Source: Dermanyssus gallinae (Eukaryota > Arthropoda > Arachnida > Mesostigmata > Dermanyssidae). From it: a stretch of 64,000 nt of DNA. The notes beneath the pieces were generated by a model. The model saw only the letters and a program-made list of their open reading frames with translations. It searched no databases and was not told where the DNA came from. Both the position numbers and the translations under genes were made by a program. Each line of letters begins with the position of its first letter. The stretch's first letter is position 1. The DNA lies in the NCBI GenBank assembly GCA_003439945.1, contig QVRM01001393.1, positions 124,001-188,000 of the forward strand, written 5' to 3'. This document shows positions 14,901 to 28,512 of this stretch, piece by piece.

Positions 14901-17900
14901 CGAGAGAACATTCAGCTGGAGCCTCGGACGAACACTGTTGAGCTGCTTGGCAAAGTCCACAGTAGCATCAATAACGACTTTGCTCTCGAAATTTCCACCT
15001 TCTTGATAGCCGGAGTTCAGGTAGATGCTGAATAGTCTCGGGGCTACTTTTTCTATGGCGCTGACGGCTGCCTTTATGATGTTGGTAATAGTGGGCTTAA
15101 TGCCCGCACGCACGCTCATCACTGCATTCTGTGAATTTGTTCCCTAGGTGCCGGTCTAAAAAAAGCGATAGTAGCATCGCCAATAAGAAGAGCGCTTTTC
15201 GTATCTGGGCGGACGGTAAAGGAGCCATCATTTTCAGCTGCACTACTTTCTTTAGCGACCCTGTATCATGCAGCTTGCCATTTCCGGGGCAACTGCTAGC
15301 TTTTTGAGAGATGCCATAATGATGTGCAGATTCATACCGGATACGAGTGGAGCAACTTCCAGAGTATGATGCTTCGCGTGTCATATTTGTGTTCTTATTC
15401 TCGGAGACATAAGAAGTACATTGCTCGCTCGCATCCTGCGCAGTGGGCTGAGAATCCTTCTTGTGTCTCTGATCAATGCGAGCACAAACAACTGGCCATG
15501 CCGAGCGGGCGGCGGTGGAAATCGGAAATACCGAGTAAGATTAAACTTGATACCGAATAAAATAAAATCCAAAAATACCGAATTTAAATTTAGTCAAAAC
15601 TATTGGGGAAAAAAAGGAACAGCTTTGCGGGGTTTGGACCGCGACCATTCACTGCTGCTGACAGCCAACTGCTTAACCACTATGTCATAGCGTCACATGG
15701 CCGCGGTCGGCTCTGTGACGTTAAAAGGTTGTATGGTTGCCGTTGGGGCCGACCATCAGTTGCAGTGATTTCTGACAATAGTAGAACAAGACCGCATCTA
15801 TTATAATGAACGCGCCTTTGAATTGAATGCTAGCAGATGCGCTTGAAGAGTCACTGCACAAACATGACTCCAGCTGATCGAGCTGTCTCAATGCATATGA
15901 TGTTATTTTTTTTCAATCTATCATATTTATTTCACTCAAATAGAGTATGTACAAGAGCGTCCATGTTATTATTAGGCATAATTATGTGTTGTCCTGCCGT
16001 TCCACCGAGAGAAGAAGTGCAATGATCTTCGCTGCAGTGCCGGACAAACAACCGAGTGACACTTAGCGCATTGCTGCGAGCAGAACCGACAAATACACTA
16101 AGTACTATAGTCTTTACAGAACTCCCCACGGGAGCATACGAGGTGGTGGAACTCGTGTAACCTCAATGTACCTGGTATAGACTTGACTGTCATCGCTGGC
16201 CACTCCGGCCCACAGGAGGCTTGAAGACGTCGAGCGATCTTACCTCCGTCGCTGCCTCCGTGACATTGCGTCGCCACCCTCCCAAGAATTGGTTAAGTGG
16301 CTCCGTCATAAGCATACGCAGCCTAAGCCGACAGTCCGATAATACATACACGAAGCGGCTTCTCGCATTGATCGAAAGGCAAAGTACAATAGGCAAAGTC
16401 GCGCTTTGTGTTTAGCATATGATGTTATAGCAATACAATGACCAACGTAGACTAGTCCGGTTGTGGATGTCGAAAATACTGTGTTTAAAGACAATGAGAG
16501 CTGTTAAGATCATCCACAAAACTCTGGAAACTGTACTCAGTCCGTTACGGTACAATTCACTTTCAAAACGCCTCCCGAATTACCGATATAGTCACAAAGA
16601 CATAGACCGCAGCAAAGTCACGTTCGCACAGCAGCTGCAAACAGCTGATTATAAAAGGATAAATAGGATATACATCTAGAGAGAGAGAGAGAGAGAGAGG
16701 GGGAGGGCGAGAGAGAGAGAAACGGTAAGAGTTGGTTGAGCGTAGAGGTAGAAGAACATTTTACGGTTGTTCGTCGTTCACAAAGTTGGCAGTGGGGACG
16801 GCACCCTGCCTGTGTAATCCACTGGCCGTGGTGGTGCTGCTGCTGGCAGATGTTTTGGTTGTAGTGATGGTAGCTGATCGAGAAGAGCGAAGCCTTGTCG
16901 TCGTCATCATTTCACTGAGACGTGGCCAGCGGGTGAGTCGACGCCGCCACTTCGATGCCCGACCTTTTGGCTTCGAGGTGGTGTATGCAGCGTCGTCAAG
17001 CCACGTGAACGTCGTCGGCATCGTTGCACTCGCCGTTGTTGTTGTTGTTGTCGTTTGGGCGTCCATGACCGCTCGGAGATTCTACGCGGGCGTCGGAACC
17101 ACAATGAAGCACGCAAGCACACAGAACACCGAATTGTTGGCACCGTTGAGCGGGCCGTCGCCTTTGGGACACGCCGATGACGACCCGAGGCGGGAACCGT
17201 CCGCTGGCCGCGGCGATATAAACTATACTTTCTGATCTAAGACAAAAAGCTCATATCCACTAGAAGCAGAAAGGACGGCGGCGCACAGCAAAACGCCGCA
17301 GTTGCAACGGTTGTAACAGCAGTAGCAGTAACAGCAGCAGCAGCAATAAAAGACACACAGAATACGGAAGCCACAGTAACAGCGAAACGACCAGCAGCTG
17401 ATGCAGAAACAGAATGCAGCGCCTGACCTTCTTCCCTCGGGGGTCGGGAGAGGCAAAAGGGGAAATATGTGATTTCATGCACCCCCAATTTGTACCTCAT
17501 ATGTGTCGTCTGTGAAACACGAGAATCTGTGTCTTTCTACACAGCTCTTTCTCACTAGAGGTGGGACATTGAAGCCACAAGACGTATCTGCTTCACCACA
17601 GACATTACATATATAAATAACTCCAATTTTGACCCAAGTTCACAAATCTTAGAAAAATCGCTTAAAAAAATAGATAAGTCTGTCTAGTGCCGGACTATAT
17701 GTCATCCAAGACGCCGACTTTAGCCCCTCCTGCCAGTTATCCGGCCGTCACATAACCGGTATATATATACACATCGCAGTTTCAAATACTGTGCATGCAG
17801 ATAGGCAAAAAGCTGTATGCGGAGGAACATATGATATTACCATGATTGCGTTGCATATCTGGTCCTTTGCTAGCATATAAATAAGTTAAAGGGCGTTTAT

Positions 17901-20900
17901 CAATGACAAACTTCTACATGTATTAAATTGGACTATAAATAAAATTCCTACGGTCATCAAATGCCCCAGGAGAATTTTTACGTATTACGAACGTAATCAT
18001 CAAACTATTTAAGTCCTCTTTCCAAATTCCCTCGCCTCAGATTTCAAAGCGTCTTTCACCCAGCCCTGTAAGCCCACCAGCTCGTGCTATTTAGATCTGA
18101 TAATAACAAACGTAGATGCGAAAAAAAACTTTCTTATTCAGAAATCTAACTACAAGCTGTATTAGTGAAATGCAAATTGAAATGTAGCTACGAAATATGA
18201 ATGGCGCTCAGTGTAACTTGGTTAGCTATATTATGTTTGCTCATAACTCAAGGACAACATTAAATGGTGGTAAAACAGACATATACTACAAAAAACCGCC
18301 ATAAATAGGTTAAATAAGCCCGAGCAATAGAAGCTGGCGGGAGACGACACAACAGAGAGGCAAGCGCTGAAACCGGGCACGAGCAAAGCCATACCAGCGT
18401 GAAAGACCCGTGCCAATTCCCTTGACGCTCTTTTGCTTTGAATCGAATTTTCGAACCGTCGAAGTAGTATGGCGATAAACAAACCTTTTTTAGCAGGAGT
18501 CCGACTAGAGCCACTGATGATGCTCTTGAGGCCAAATGTAGGGGCGTCAAGCCATCCAAGTCGACGACTGTATGCTGGGCCCCGTTCAAAAGCAGAAATT
18601 CGGCCGCGGACACCCAGGGGCCATCCGCAATTGCCTGCAATCGGTCACATCGACAGAATAAAGTATTTGCTTCGCGTACGTTTTACTACCAGGAGTACAA
18701 AATATAAATACCATTATTTTAAATTTATATTTTATAACGTTTACTCAAATTTGCATATTTTAAGAAATATTGCTTCAAATGCACGTATCGATGTGCATGC
18801 AATTCCATCCCGCCCTGCACATGTGCTTTGGCTTAGACTATACTGCTTTGAAAGTCGTTTTCGCTCTCTATACGTTACAACTGTTCGTGAAGACGACTAC
18901 TTAATCGAATAGCGTCCGCAACCGACTACTGGGTTTAGTTAGCAGTAGGCTTTTAGGACAATCACCTTGTGAAGTGCCGTCCGTAGGCGGTCGTGCTCAC
19001 AGCGATAGTTGGGATCGGCTCCGAGAGCGAGCGCGTGAAGCATTGCGGTGAGGTTGTCCGCCCCTGCCGCCTCGAACAGCAGACGAGTCGGACTCAGCTC
19101 CGATATCGGGAACGTCTCCAGCTCGATATCGGCCTGAACAGATCGAACGGACAGGTACGTGCATTGAGTTAACGTGAGTCATGACTACATTAGTTAACTG
19201 ACTCGCTAGCTTGCTGATCATAGCTGACGCAAACCCCCATAAGCTTAGCTGTAGCATCGCCTCAAGCCGGAGTAGCTATCGATCCCCTTCCCTCGCACAT
19301 AGTTTGCCCAGCAAAAAGATGCCCACCACCCAAAGAAAATCACTCACCTCACTGAACGGCTGACCAGCACCAGTACGCACCAGGCACGTACATATAATAA
19401 TACTATATATGTTGTCATAATAACAACCGTTATAGCAATCAAGTTCGAGATTTAAGTGAACTAACAACAGCTTTTCTTAATGAAATAGGACTCCGAACTT
19501 ATTACAATAGAAACTTGGAGCGCTCACAAAAGATAATGCACAATGGGAGTACAGGATTTAGTTGTATCTTATTGGGCTGCCCATCATGGTGCCTGGAGAC
19601 ACCATGTGCTAACTGCGCGAAGTATACTATAGTACGTAGCCAACCTTTTTTGTCGATCTTATAGACTGCATGAAGATTGCCCCGTAATACTAAACAGTCT
19701 ATAAGCCTGAACATAAAGATACAACCATTGAGGCATTCCAGAGGAATTCACTTAACTATACTATAGCCCACATCTTTCTATCTACCCTTTATTCGACGCG
19801 TTAGGCCACTGTATGCCGCTTTTTATTAATGGGTGGTTTATACGCAAAACGACCAGGCTAAGACTTGCTCACCCTTGCACATATATATATATATATATAT
19901 ATATTACAGAACACAGTAAACGTCAAGCTATCGAACGCAGTTCCTCTATGAAAAATGAAAGGTCGCTCACGCATTTTGTGAAACCTTTGCCTCACGCGTA
20001 CCTCAACGGAAGAACTCGGCAGCGTTTGTGGAGTCCATGGCGTCGTACAGTTGCGATTGATGTCTTCCCCAAACACGAGCACGTCATCTCCCCGAGGAGA
20101 ACGTCGTCTAAAGTGGAAACATTCACATCGCCAATAGCGGCATTGGTGAAAAAATTGATAATTATGTTAATAATAGTCATTATCGTTATCAAAAGGCGGA
20201 AAACGACAAAGAAAAAAATAAACAAATGACCTTATTCGGCTCGGCTTTATAAAATATATGTACATGTTTGATAATCGCTTTATTTTGGTCAACGCACCCA
20301 GATCGGGCGACAGCCCATCGTGTGAAGTTCACTGAAGTGCACTTGTTGTCCACTTCATCTGCAAGTGATGCTGATGCTGGCGGTGGTGAGGACTCTGACG
20401 GTGGAGGCAGCAGTGGGCGGACAAATTTGCGATCGAGATATTTAGCTCTGATCCAAGCCTCCCGATGGGCTCGATCCGAGTCCGGTCTCGCGCGGAGGCC
20501 TTCGTCATTGGCTTCGAACGCAAACACCTTCAGGAAGTCGTGCACAATAAAAAAAAGTATAAGCTTTATATTATCACTCTGCAGAAACACCTTCACGCGA
20601 ACTACAGGGCCACATATATGGCTTGCGCTGTATACTATCAACGTCGCAACAACAACCGAGCGACAACGGAAACTTTTTCGTGATTGCTGATTCACAATGC
20701 TTTTTGTTGTGTCGCTATCAATTGCTACTATAGACACGTTTTTGTGCTAGCAAAAAGCACATTTCTTAACCTCACAAGAAGGCCTACTCACTAAAATTAA
20801 TGACCTTTTGTCTAAACAATCTAGTGAGTACATAATCTAGAATTTATTTTATAAATTATACACGGTATATAGATGAATATATATAGACTTTATTTTTCAC

Positions 20901-22126
20901 TCCATGTTGGATAAGTACAAACACGCAATACAATATAAATCCTTTGAGATGCCTATGCCAGCCCTGCTAGGCTGCAAGGCGCTTCCTTCTACAAGTAGGC
21001 TAGGCGAAAAGACCTGCATTTTATATATCCAGAATCACAATGTGCGAGATGGATCAAGTGCCAAAATAATGCAGAACAAATGAGTTTATGTATGTGTATA
21101 CCTTATTTACAGTTTCGTTGCCCAGTCGTTCCATTATTCGCATTGTATCTTCCTCCCACGAGTCGAGTTTCAACGACCGCACCTAAAAATGCAAGTACAA
21201 AGTGGTAAATCCTAAATCTTTGACGAACACCATATACAACTAAAAGATCAAATCAGATGTTGACAAGCGTTCGTCCCTGCCAGTGATTGGTCAGTGTCGA
21301 TATACAAAGATTATCATTCTCTTTATATATATCATTTATATAACTGTATCAATCAACAATCATAATAAGCCGGGAAGATAAATCATGTAAAAGCATTAAA
21401 GTTGTTGCTGTAGGGACTCATGATACTGTCAATAGGAAGACGGACACACAGATATTTAATTATTTGCCAAATGCATTATTATTTTTCATTCTGTGTACCT
21501 TGGAGATATGCACGCCAAGTGAGCGATGAATGCCAGAACACTGAATGCAGAGCGTTGCTCCAACGTTCACGATGGCCCACTCCGGGTCGCTGGCACCACA
21601 ATCGACACATCTGCACGCACGCATACAAAGTTGTTATTTTGAACACAGAATGACATTACACCATATATATACATATATATAGGGTCTCCCAGAATTCGTT
21701 CAACAAATTTTGGCGTCTAGTACTTATCGGCGAAGAATTTTTTTCCCAATGAAAAAGGGGGCGGAAATGTCTTCTAAAAATGGGTAGTTGAACGTGAAAG
21801 TCAAAATGTAAGAATTGCAAGAATTAATTTTGTTAGAACTATCTTCCATACAACACTTGCTTTGCTTTAAGCTAACGTAGAATGCATTCCAGCAAATGCA
21901 AAATTTTCCTCTAAACAATCATATACGCTGGTTTGTCGATAGGATGACTAGCGTTCTCGCAATCGCAGATTTTGTATAGATATGTCAGGATGAAAATCTT
22001 GGTACAACCACATTTGCTAATTTCGCTCTCACTTCAAAATAAGACATTTCCGTCCCTTGTTCCATTGGAAAATATTATTATTTCGGCAAATTGTACTGAA
22101 ATCCAAAGTTTGTTGGACGAATTTTA

Positions 22127-22166
<40 letters not shown>

Positions 22167-22532
22167 CTAAAGACCACTCCAACTTGAAAGAACGGCGTAT
22201 TTTAGTAAAACAAACTACATTAGTTCGATGAATATACGCCAAATTCCAACTAAGAGACATAAATAAATGAAGCATATAACGCACAATGGCAGAGCAGCTG
22301 ACGTGAATAAAAAGAGGAGTCATTATTAAATTATTTGAGTATTATGGATGTTCTGTGATGACTTACCCCTCGTTTCCAGGTGCCGCCAGCAGCGCCAATG
22401 AGGAAGGTAGTCGCTTTATGTAAGCTTCGTTTTGGTTGTGAGCGTTATTAATTCCTGAAAGGCGCCAGACAATATAATTATGCGCTTTAGTATCTGCATT
22501 AGTTCACAATTCTATATCATCTTTATTTAAAA

Positions 22533-22577
<45 letters not shown>

Positions 22578-25500
22578 GGAATTTAATATATACGTGTGTA
22601 TATTAAATATATGTATGTGAATGTTTAATTAAAAATATATATGTGAATGTTTAAATCCACGGCACCGATGGGGCTCACTCCTCATCTATCACTCGTGTCC
22701 AAGTGGTAGTCTTGCCCGACCCCTGACGCGAAGACGCGGGTCCATCCAGTCTTTCATAGTTCCGAGCACCGAAATCGCGTTACCTCTCTGAATCTCTAGG
22801 GAAAGCCGTTGGCAGAAGAAAGTGCCCGCCCTCTTGTCCATCGTAGCCTGCTGTAAAGCGTCGCCAACCTGGGAAATTAGCGTGGTTGTGAGGGGCCCAG
22901 GGCCACCCAGCGTCTCGAATGCGAAGGGTGAAAAGTGGTACGCCCGGCCTAAGTTCGCATACTTTCTTGTTTTTGATGTCTCGGCGCGGGAAGCGGCAGT
23001 TCCTGGGCGAGAAGCGCCGGGACCGACAAGGGAGGGGGTCAGAGAGTCGGTCACCGTCGCATCCCACACCAGGGAACGACCCTTGTAGAAAGGTATCAAA
23101 GTCAAGCCGTCGGGCCGCTTGCCATCGTCTCTAGAAAGACCAGGCGGTTCCAGGACGCAAGGGATTCCGGCCTTTCGCAACGACCTTGCAAGAATGTCAT
23201 TCAGAGCGGTCATTCTATATCATAAAAACAAATATAGATCTAGTATATATATATATATATATATACGAGGGCGGATCGATGAGCTCTGATACATATGTAT
23301 GAAAAAATATATTTATTTAGTTTTCTAAAGCGTGTTTGTTCTCTTCAAACTAGCTCTCACACTCTACAATACACTTTTACCATTTTCTTTCTTCCCCTTC
23401 GCAATACTTTTTTAACGCGTGTTTCGGAATCAAGTTGAGTCTCGTGCGATGTTTTCGTAATATTCGGTGATTGTTGAATAAGATATCATAAACTTTTTAA
23501 AAGCATTCTTCTGCTATTGACGTCGAAGACCTTCCCGGGGGGGGGGGGGGTATCTTCGGTCTCCTCACGTTTCACGCAGATTAATCCACAGTACCACGTA
23601 TACACCGTGTTTCGGGATATTGGTTGTGTGAAGCAGCATGTGAAGATGAACACCCATAGCAAACAACTATGCGCTGCTCGCCTATGAGATCTTCGCCGCG
23701 CCACAAGTTTGGCTCTCCTCCAAAACACACCGAGGTGAATGGAAGTGGTGGCGCTGAGAAACGGGCTCTCGGCCATCTGCTCAAACATTTTTCACTGGCT
23801 GTCCAGTTGTTTAATGCGGCAACGATAATAGACCCTATAAGTGACTCGACTGTTTGTACGTCGTGGATCGTTGTCGGAACTTTGCAGATCGAATGATTAA
23901 TTTCAAGCTCCTTTATGCGTCTTAGCTAAAGCTAACAAAACATACCTTGTTTGAGCGCCTCCATCCAGATTTTTTGAGCTTTTTCTGAATCCGCCTGCAG
24001 AGCGTGACTTTTGTGCGGGGAAAGAACCTGCAACGCAACCGCATAACCAAACGCGCACAGACTATGTAAATACGGAAATATGCTTAAAAATATTGCTCCG
24101 ATTAAAAGGGTCGCATGTTCTTATTTTGCATAGTTTTGCTTTTTGACTGGAAATTAGACAATTTCTCAAAGAAATGTCGAAAAATCAACGGGCAAACTGG
24201 CAAAAATTAAACCACGAAAGCAATGTGCTGCAATTTGTATTACCCATTATTTTTTTATTTCATTATTTTACGAGCGATAACAGCTGCATAATAAAAGAAA
24301 AAAATTTTGATTTGTCTCCACCGACTACAGCTTGACGACATGCAACAAAACTTGCCGCACAGTACGGTAATGTCAAGACAAGTCTTAAAAAGTGTCAGCG
24401 CCAAGCAGATATCCACGTCTTAGAAAACTAAAAGCGTAGCATGCTTAAAGCCTACCGTAAGTTATTATTGCATTTCAAATATTTACTATACTAAATTTGC
24501 CTTAGGCATAAACTACTCGCCATATACATGCGTTCCTATAAGCGATTGCAGCTACCTCAAAGCAGAAGCGGCGTTCGCCGTCGAGGACCTCCTTGACCGT
24601 GCAAAGCCTTAGGTCGTGTTCCATCACTGTAATGTCCTTCGCATCACTGTCCCGTTTCCTGCAACCCGTTGTTAGCAATGGAGTGCCGTTAACCAAACAG
24701 CACCATACAAACCTGTAGCTATACCGGTCTTAAGTAAGGAGATTTAATGCGTGGCATTACATATTGGTACTGCCAGTTACCTTATATGATATAACACGAA
24801 TCGCTATCGCTATGTATCCTTACAATAATTATTGTTATTATTATTATTATTATTATGGTTTCTGTCATGCTATTTTCATGATCCTCATAAATCAAAACTA
24901 GCTTTACTTAAATTTACCCCTATAGATTGGCCCCACTAATAGGTAACTGCAAATCAGAAGTTCCTATGAATAAGTGCACATCCCAATCTTCTATCAATAA
25001 GAGTAAATCCCACACTGAAAGTGGCTAGGTTCTATTACACACGCGCATTCACAGCTATGTACAGTCAATATTTCAGGTTTTGGTTTCGCCCATTCATTCG
25101 TAAAGTATTCATACCGATAACATAGCGAGCCGTTATCCAGGACAAACCACCGCCGATTCCACGTCTTAAAAGCGTTCGTAGTCCGTTTAAAGAGGTAGCC
25201 TTCCAGTTGAAGACCTCCCGGACCTCCACTTGTCGGGCAATGCGGCTCCCCGGTTACCCGCCGAAGATACGTCTCCAACTCCTAAATCAAAATACATTGT
25301 AAGATTTTCAGCCTGCTCACGTTACGCTTATCATAAAAGATGTTTGGTATAACAACTTCAACTAAAAGAAGATCGAAAGAAAAGCTAGGCTGACTGCCGT
25401 CCGTGGTCGGACCAGTTTCCAATTGGTATTCGAAGGTCGCAATTGAGTGCTACGAAATCGTTCAGTTCTACTCAGAAAATAGCTAGATCCTCCCTACATA

Positions 25501-27896
25501 CGGAAAATAGATAAACGGCAAATCGGACGGCGTATCGACCCTATCAGATGCCCTATACGTTACTGACCTTGGACAGGCTCATGCAGTCACGGTCGTATCT
25601 GGCGCGCATTTCGGAGAAGTGTTTTGAAGCATCCTCGAGGTGCGTTTCGTGCTCGGAGAATGTCTTCAATGCCTGCGAGTGGAACGTCCGGACAGCGTGC
25701 ATCTGGCCAAGCAGTGCTTCCATAATCTGCCTCGGACATTGCAGCCCGAGCAACGAAGCAAAACCCAGCCAAACAAAACAGAGATACGCAGATGACAGCA
25801 TATATTAGCTTTGTCAATGCCAATGTTGCATTTTCATTTTGTTTCGTTTGTTTCTGTTGTTGTTGTCAGTTGTAGGTCGCTCTTGCTATAAGTATAATAC
25901 AATGATTTGTACGTTCTTACTATGGTTGACCAAACTATTGCTCCAGCAACCGGCAATTGCTGAATAAACCACATGGCTGCAAATAGTGGTTGTTGCATAG
26001 AGGCCCTACATGGAAAACAACTTCCTGTGGCACAGTGCCTACCAACAGTACCACAGACGAACAACACTCATAAGTGTTATTAGCACATAAATACCTTGTG
26101 CCGTTTCGCGGCTTGTACCCGACTGATTTGGCCCACATACTCGAGAGCAGTATGCTCAAAACACGTTCGGTTCGCCGTAAGCAACTTCCCCGTCTCTTCG
26201 AGCTCGACGCTCTTGTTCCTGTTCGATGAAACAGGCACCAAGAAAATTTAAGAACATTGCTCAATATACAATATAACGATAGAGCGTAGCCATGCCCAAG
26301 AAAGTCAAGAGAGGCATGACAATAAATAGAGGCAAAGACAAATACTGACACATGTGAAGACAAAGACAAGATACTGACACAGGTCTAGCTGTCAGAAGGA
26401 AAACTAAAGCATACACAGCAGCGCGGCGTGCGCTGCGCCTAAGTAGCACACAAGTGTAAAAAAAATTAACTCCTTTGAATTAGGCGGCAACAATAGTATG
26501 TTATATCCGCTAGGCGTATAGTGTACGTTCACAAATCCACAAATTAGCTAATAAACTCGTGTTACCAGACTATTGATTGATTATTTGTTAAGGTCAATTT
26601 AAAACGACAAATGGATGAGCCATCATGTCAGTAAAATTACTTAACTAGTTTTGGTAACTATTACAATTATCGTTAGGTACACATTTTTTGTAATACAATA
26701 TATGCGTTTGAATAGACAAGCGGCCGGTATAAGTACGCACATACCGGTCTCTTGTCTATTCAAACTCATATATTGATCTCCGCTCTGGGAGCCCTGGCTG
26801 ACGAAATACAAGACACTGGTTGAGGTAGCACAGTCAAGATTTTATAAACGGTTATTTTAACCCTAAGTTACTATTTTGAATTATGCAACTTGCTGGTCTA
26901 CGTCGATGAGGGAACTTGGTAGAGCATATCTAATATTAAGTCAAATAACCTAATCCCAATATTTATTGTAGCCTAAGTATGTGGCTTGTTCGGAGCATAT
27001 GAAATGTATTTAAAAAAAAAAAAACTTGTATCAATCATCTGTTTGCATGCCGAATGCCAAGCTGGGCTCACAAAAAGTGCAGGTTCTCATGAGCAAACTA
27101 CATCAAAATATATATTAATTATACCATAATATGACACGCATGTGCATACACCACCTCATCAAAGCACGAGAAATACACGACTATAATACGCCTAATACAG
27201 AAGAAGAATAATATAATTTATAGATAGAGTTTTAATGTTTTTTAAATAGTTTACTTGGGAAGCTGCGCATGGCGTTGCAAGGAACCATCGAGCTCCGACG
27301 AGATCTTCGAAAAAGCGCTGTGCACCTCTTTATGTTTCTTCACCTCACTGAAAGCAGAAAAACGCAGGCTGACATTTAACTACAATATATACTTCAATAA
27401 AACCATTTTTCGTATATGTATATTCATATTGAAGGTCAACCATTTCTGAATGAGCGTTTTAATACATTTTGGTTGTATGTCTTTGATTAGAAATGTTATA
27501 TATTAAGATAGTGATCTTATATAAATATACATATATGTATAAACAGCCTACTTTTTTATAAAATTGGTGAGGGTCTTGGCGAAGCTTTTCTCGCTGTGGT
27601 CGACGAGTATCATTCCGAACTCGATAAGATCACGACCGATCTTGACGATTTCTCCAATCCATCCCTGAAAATGACCGACCCAAACGAATTAAAATATTTT
27701 GGAATCAGCTGTTTTAAATCTAACTTTATGCTTGTTATGCATAGTAATTATTACTAACTGTTTTTGTGTTTAAAACGTTTTTGAAAAAACAATATGACTA
27801 CGATTATTACAATAGGATTATTAGGATTACAGAGTTCAAATCCACCCTTTAGTCTCTTTTGAGCAACACCGTTTTTGACACCTTAGTGTACTAAAA

Positions 27897-27985
<89 letters not shown>

Positions 27986-28424
27986 CTTTTTCTTTCCACT
28001 TGTCCTGATGCGCCAATACAATACGTAGCTATATATATATATATATATATATTTCTTTTCTTTCAACTTTTCCTGATGCGCCAATACAATACGTAGCTAT
28101 GTATTGCAATCTATCACCATTGTTGTTGTTAGCATTGATCAGCTTTAACCGAATAGGCGCCCATCCTAGTATTAGTTAGTTCGTGGTAGTATATGTTGTC
28201 GGCAAACAGGCAGCCATTGTTGTAGTTGTTTGTAGTGGTGAGCCAATCTGACTGGTAGCCGTAGAAACGGTGCATGACATCCACATTAGCTCAGCGTTAG
28301 CTGATCGCGCTTTTAAGAGAACACATTTTTGTTGTTGAACGATCCCTAAACCAGCTTCGCCTACCTCCCTTGAAAAACGGATGTCTATTTATATATATAA
28401 ATAAATTTATATATATAAATATAT

Positions 28425-28456
<32 letters not shown>

Positions 28457-28466
28457 ATATATATAG

Positions 28467-28512
<46 letters not shown>

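Larger units (their letters stand above)
12178..18484 (-). other. ACAP intron 17 (6.3 kb)
   Basis: The second-largest intron, between exons 17 and 18. It contains a decayed LINE in antisense-to-plus orientation (13.2-15.1 kb), a tRNA-derived SINE (15.6 kb), a GA-rich microsatellite (16677-16720) and a GC-rich island (16.73-17.46 kb). The rest shows nothing recognisable. Confidence 0.7.
22455..23945 (-). other. ACAP intron 10
   Basis: Contains an (AT)n tract (22533-22575), the LINE fragment at 22689-23213, a possible mariner terminal repeat at 23264 and a 13-base G run near 23537. Confidence 0.7.

Noticed and set aside
16732..17235. 167-codon plus-strand frame
   Set aside because: Dominated by Val runs from GTT/GTC repeats; no domain, no splice logic. 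Kept only as a GC-rich island.
23530..23545. 13-base G run as a possible G-quadruplex
   Set aside because: A single homopolymer, likely a slippage tract; nothing ties it to regulation.
25921..26005. Exon-like 85-nt stretch between ACAP exons 6 and 7
   Set aside because: Not a multiple of three, no frame matches the BAR domain, and exon 6 to exon 7 is continuous without it.
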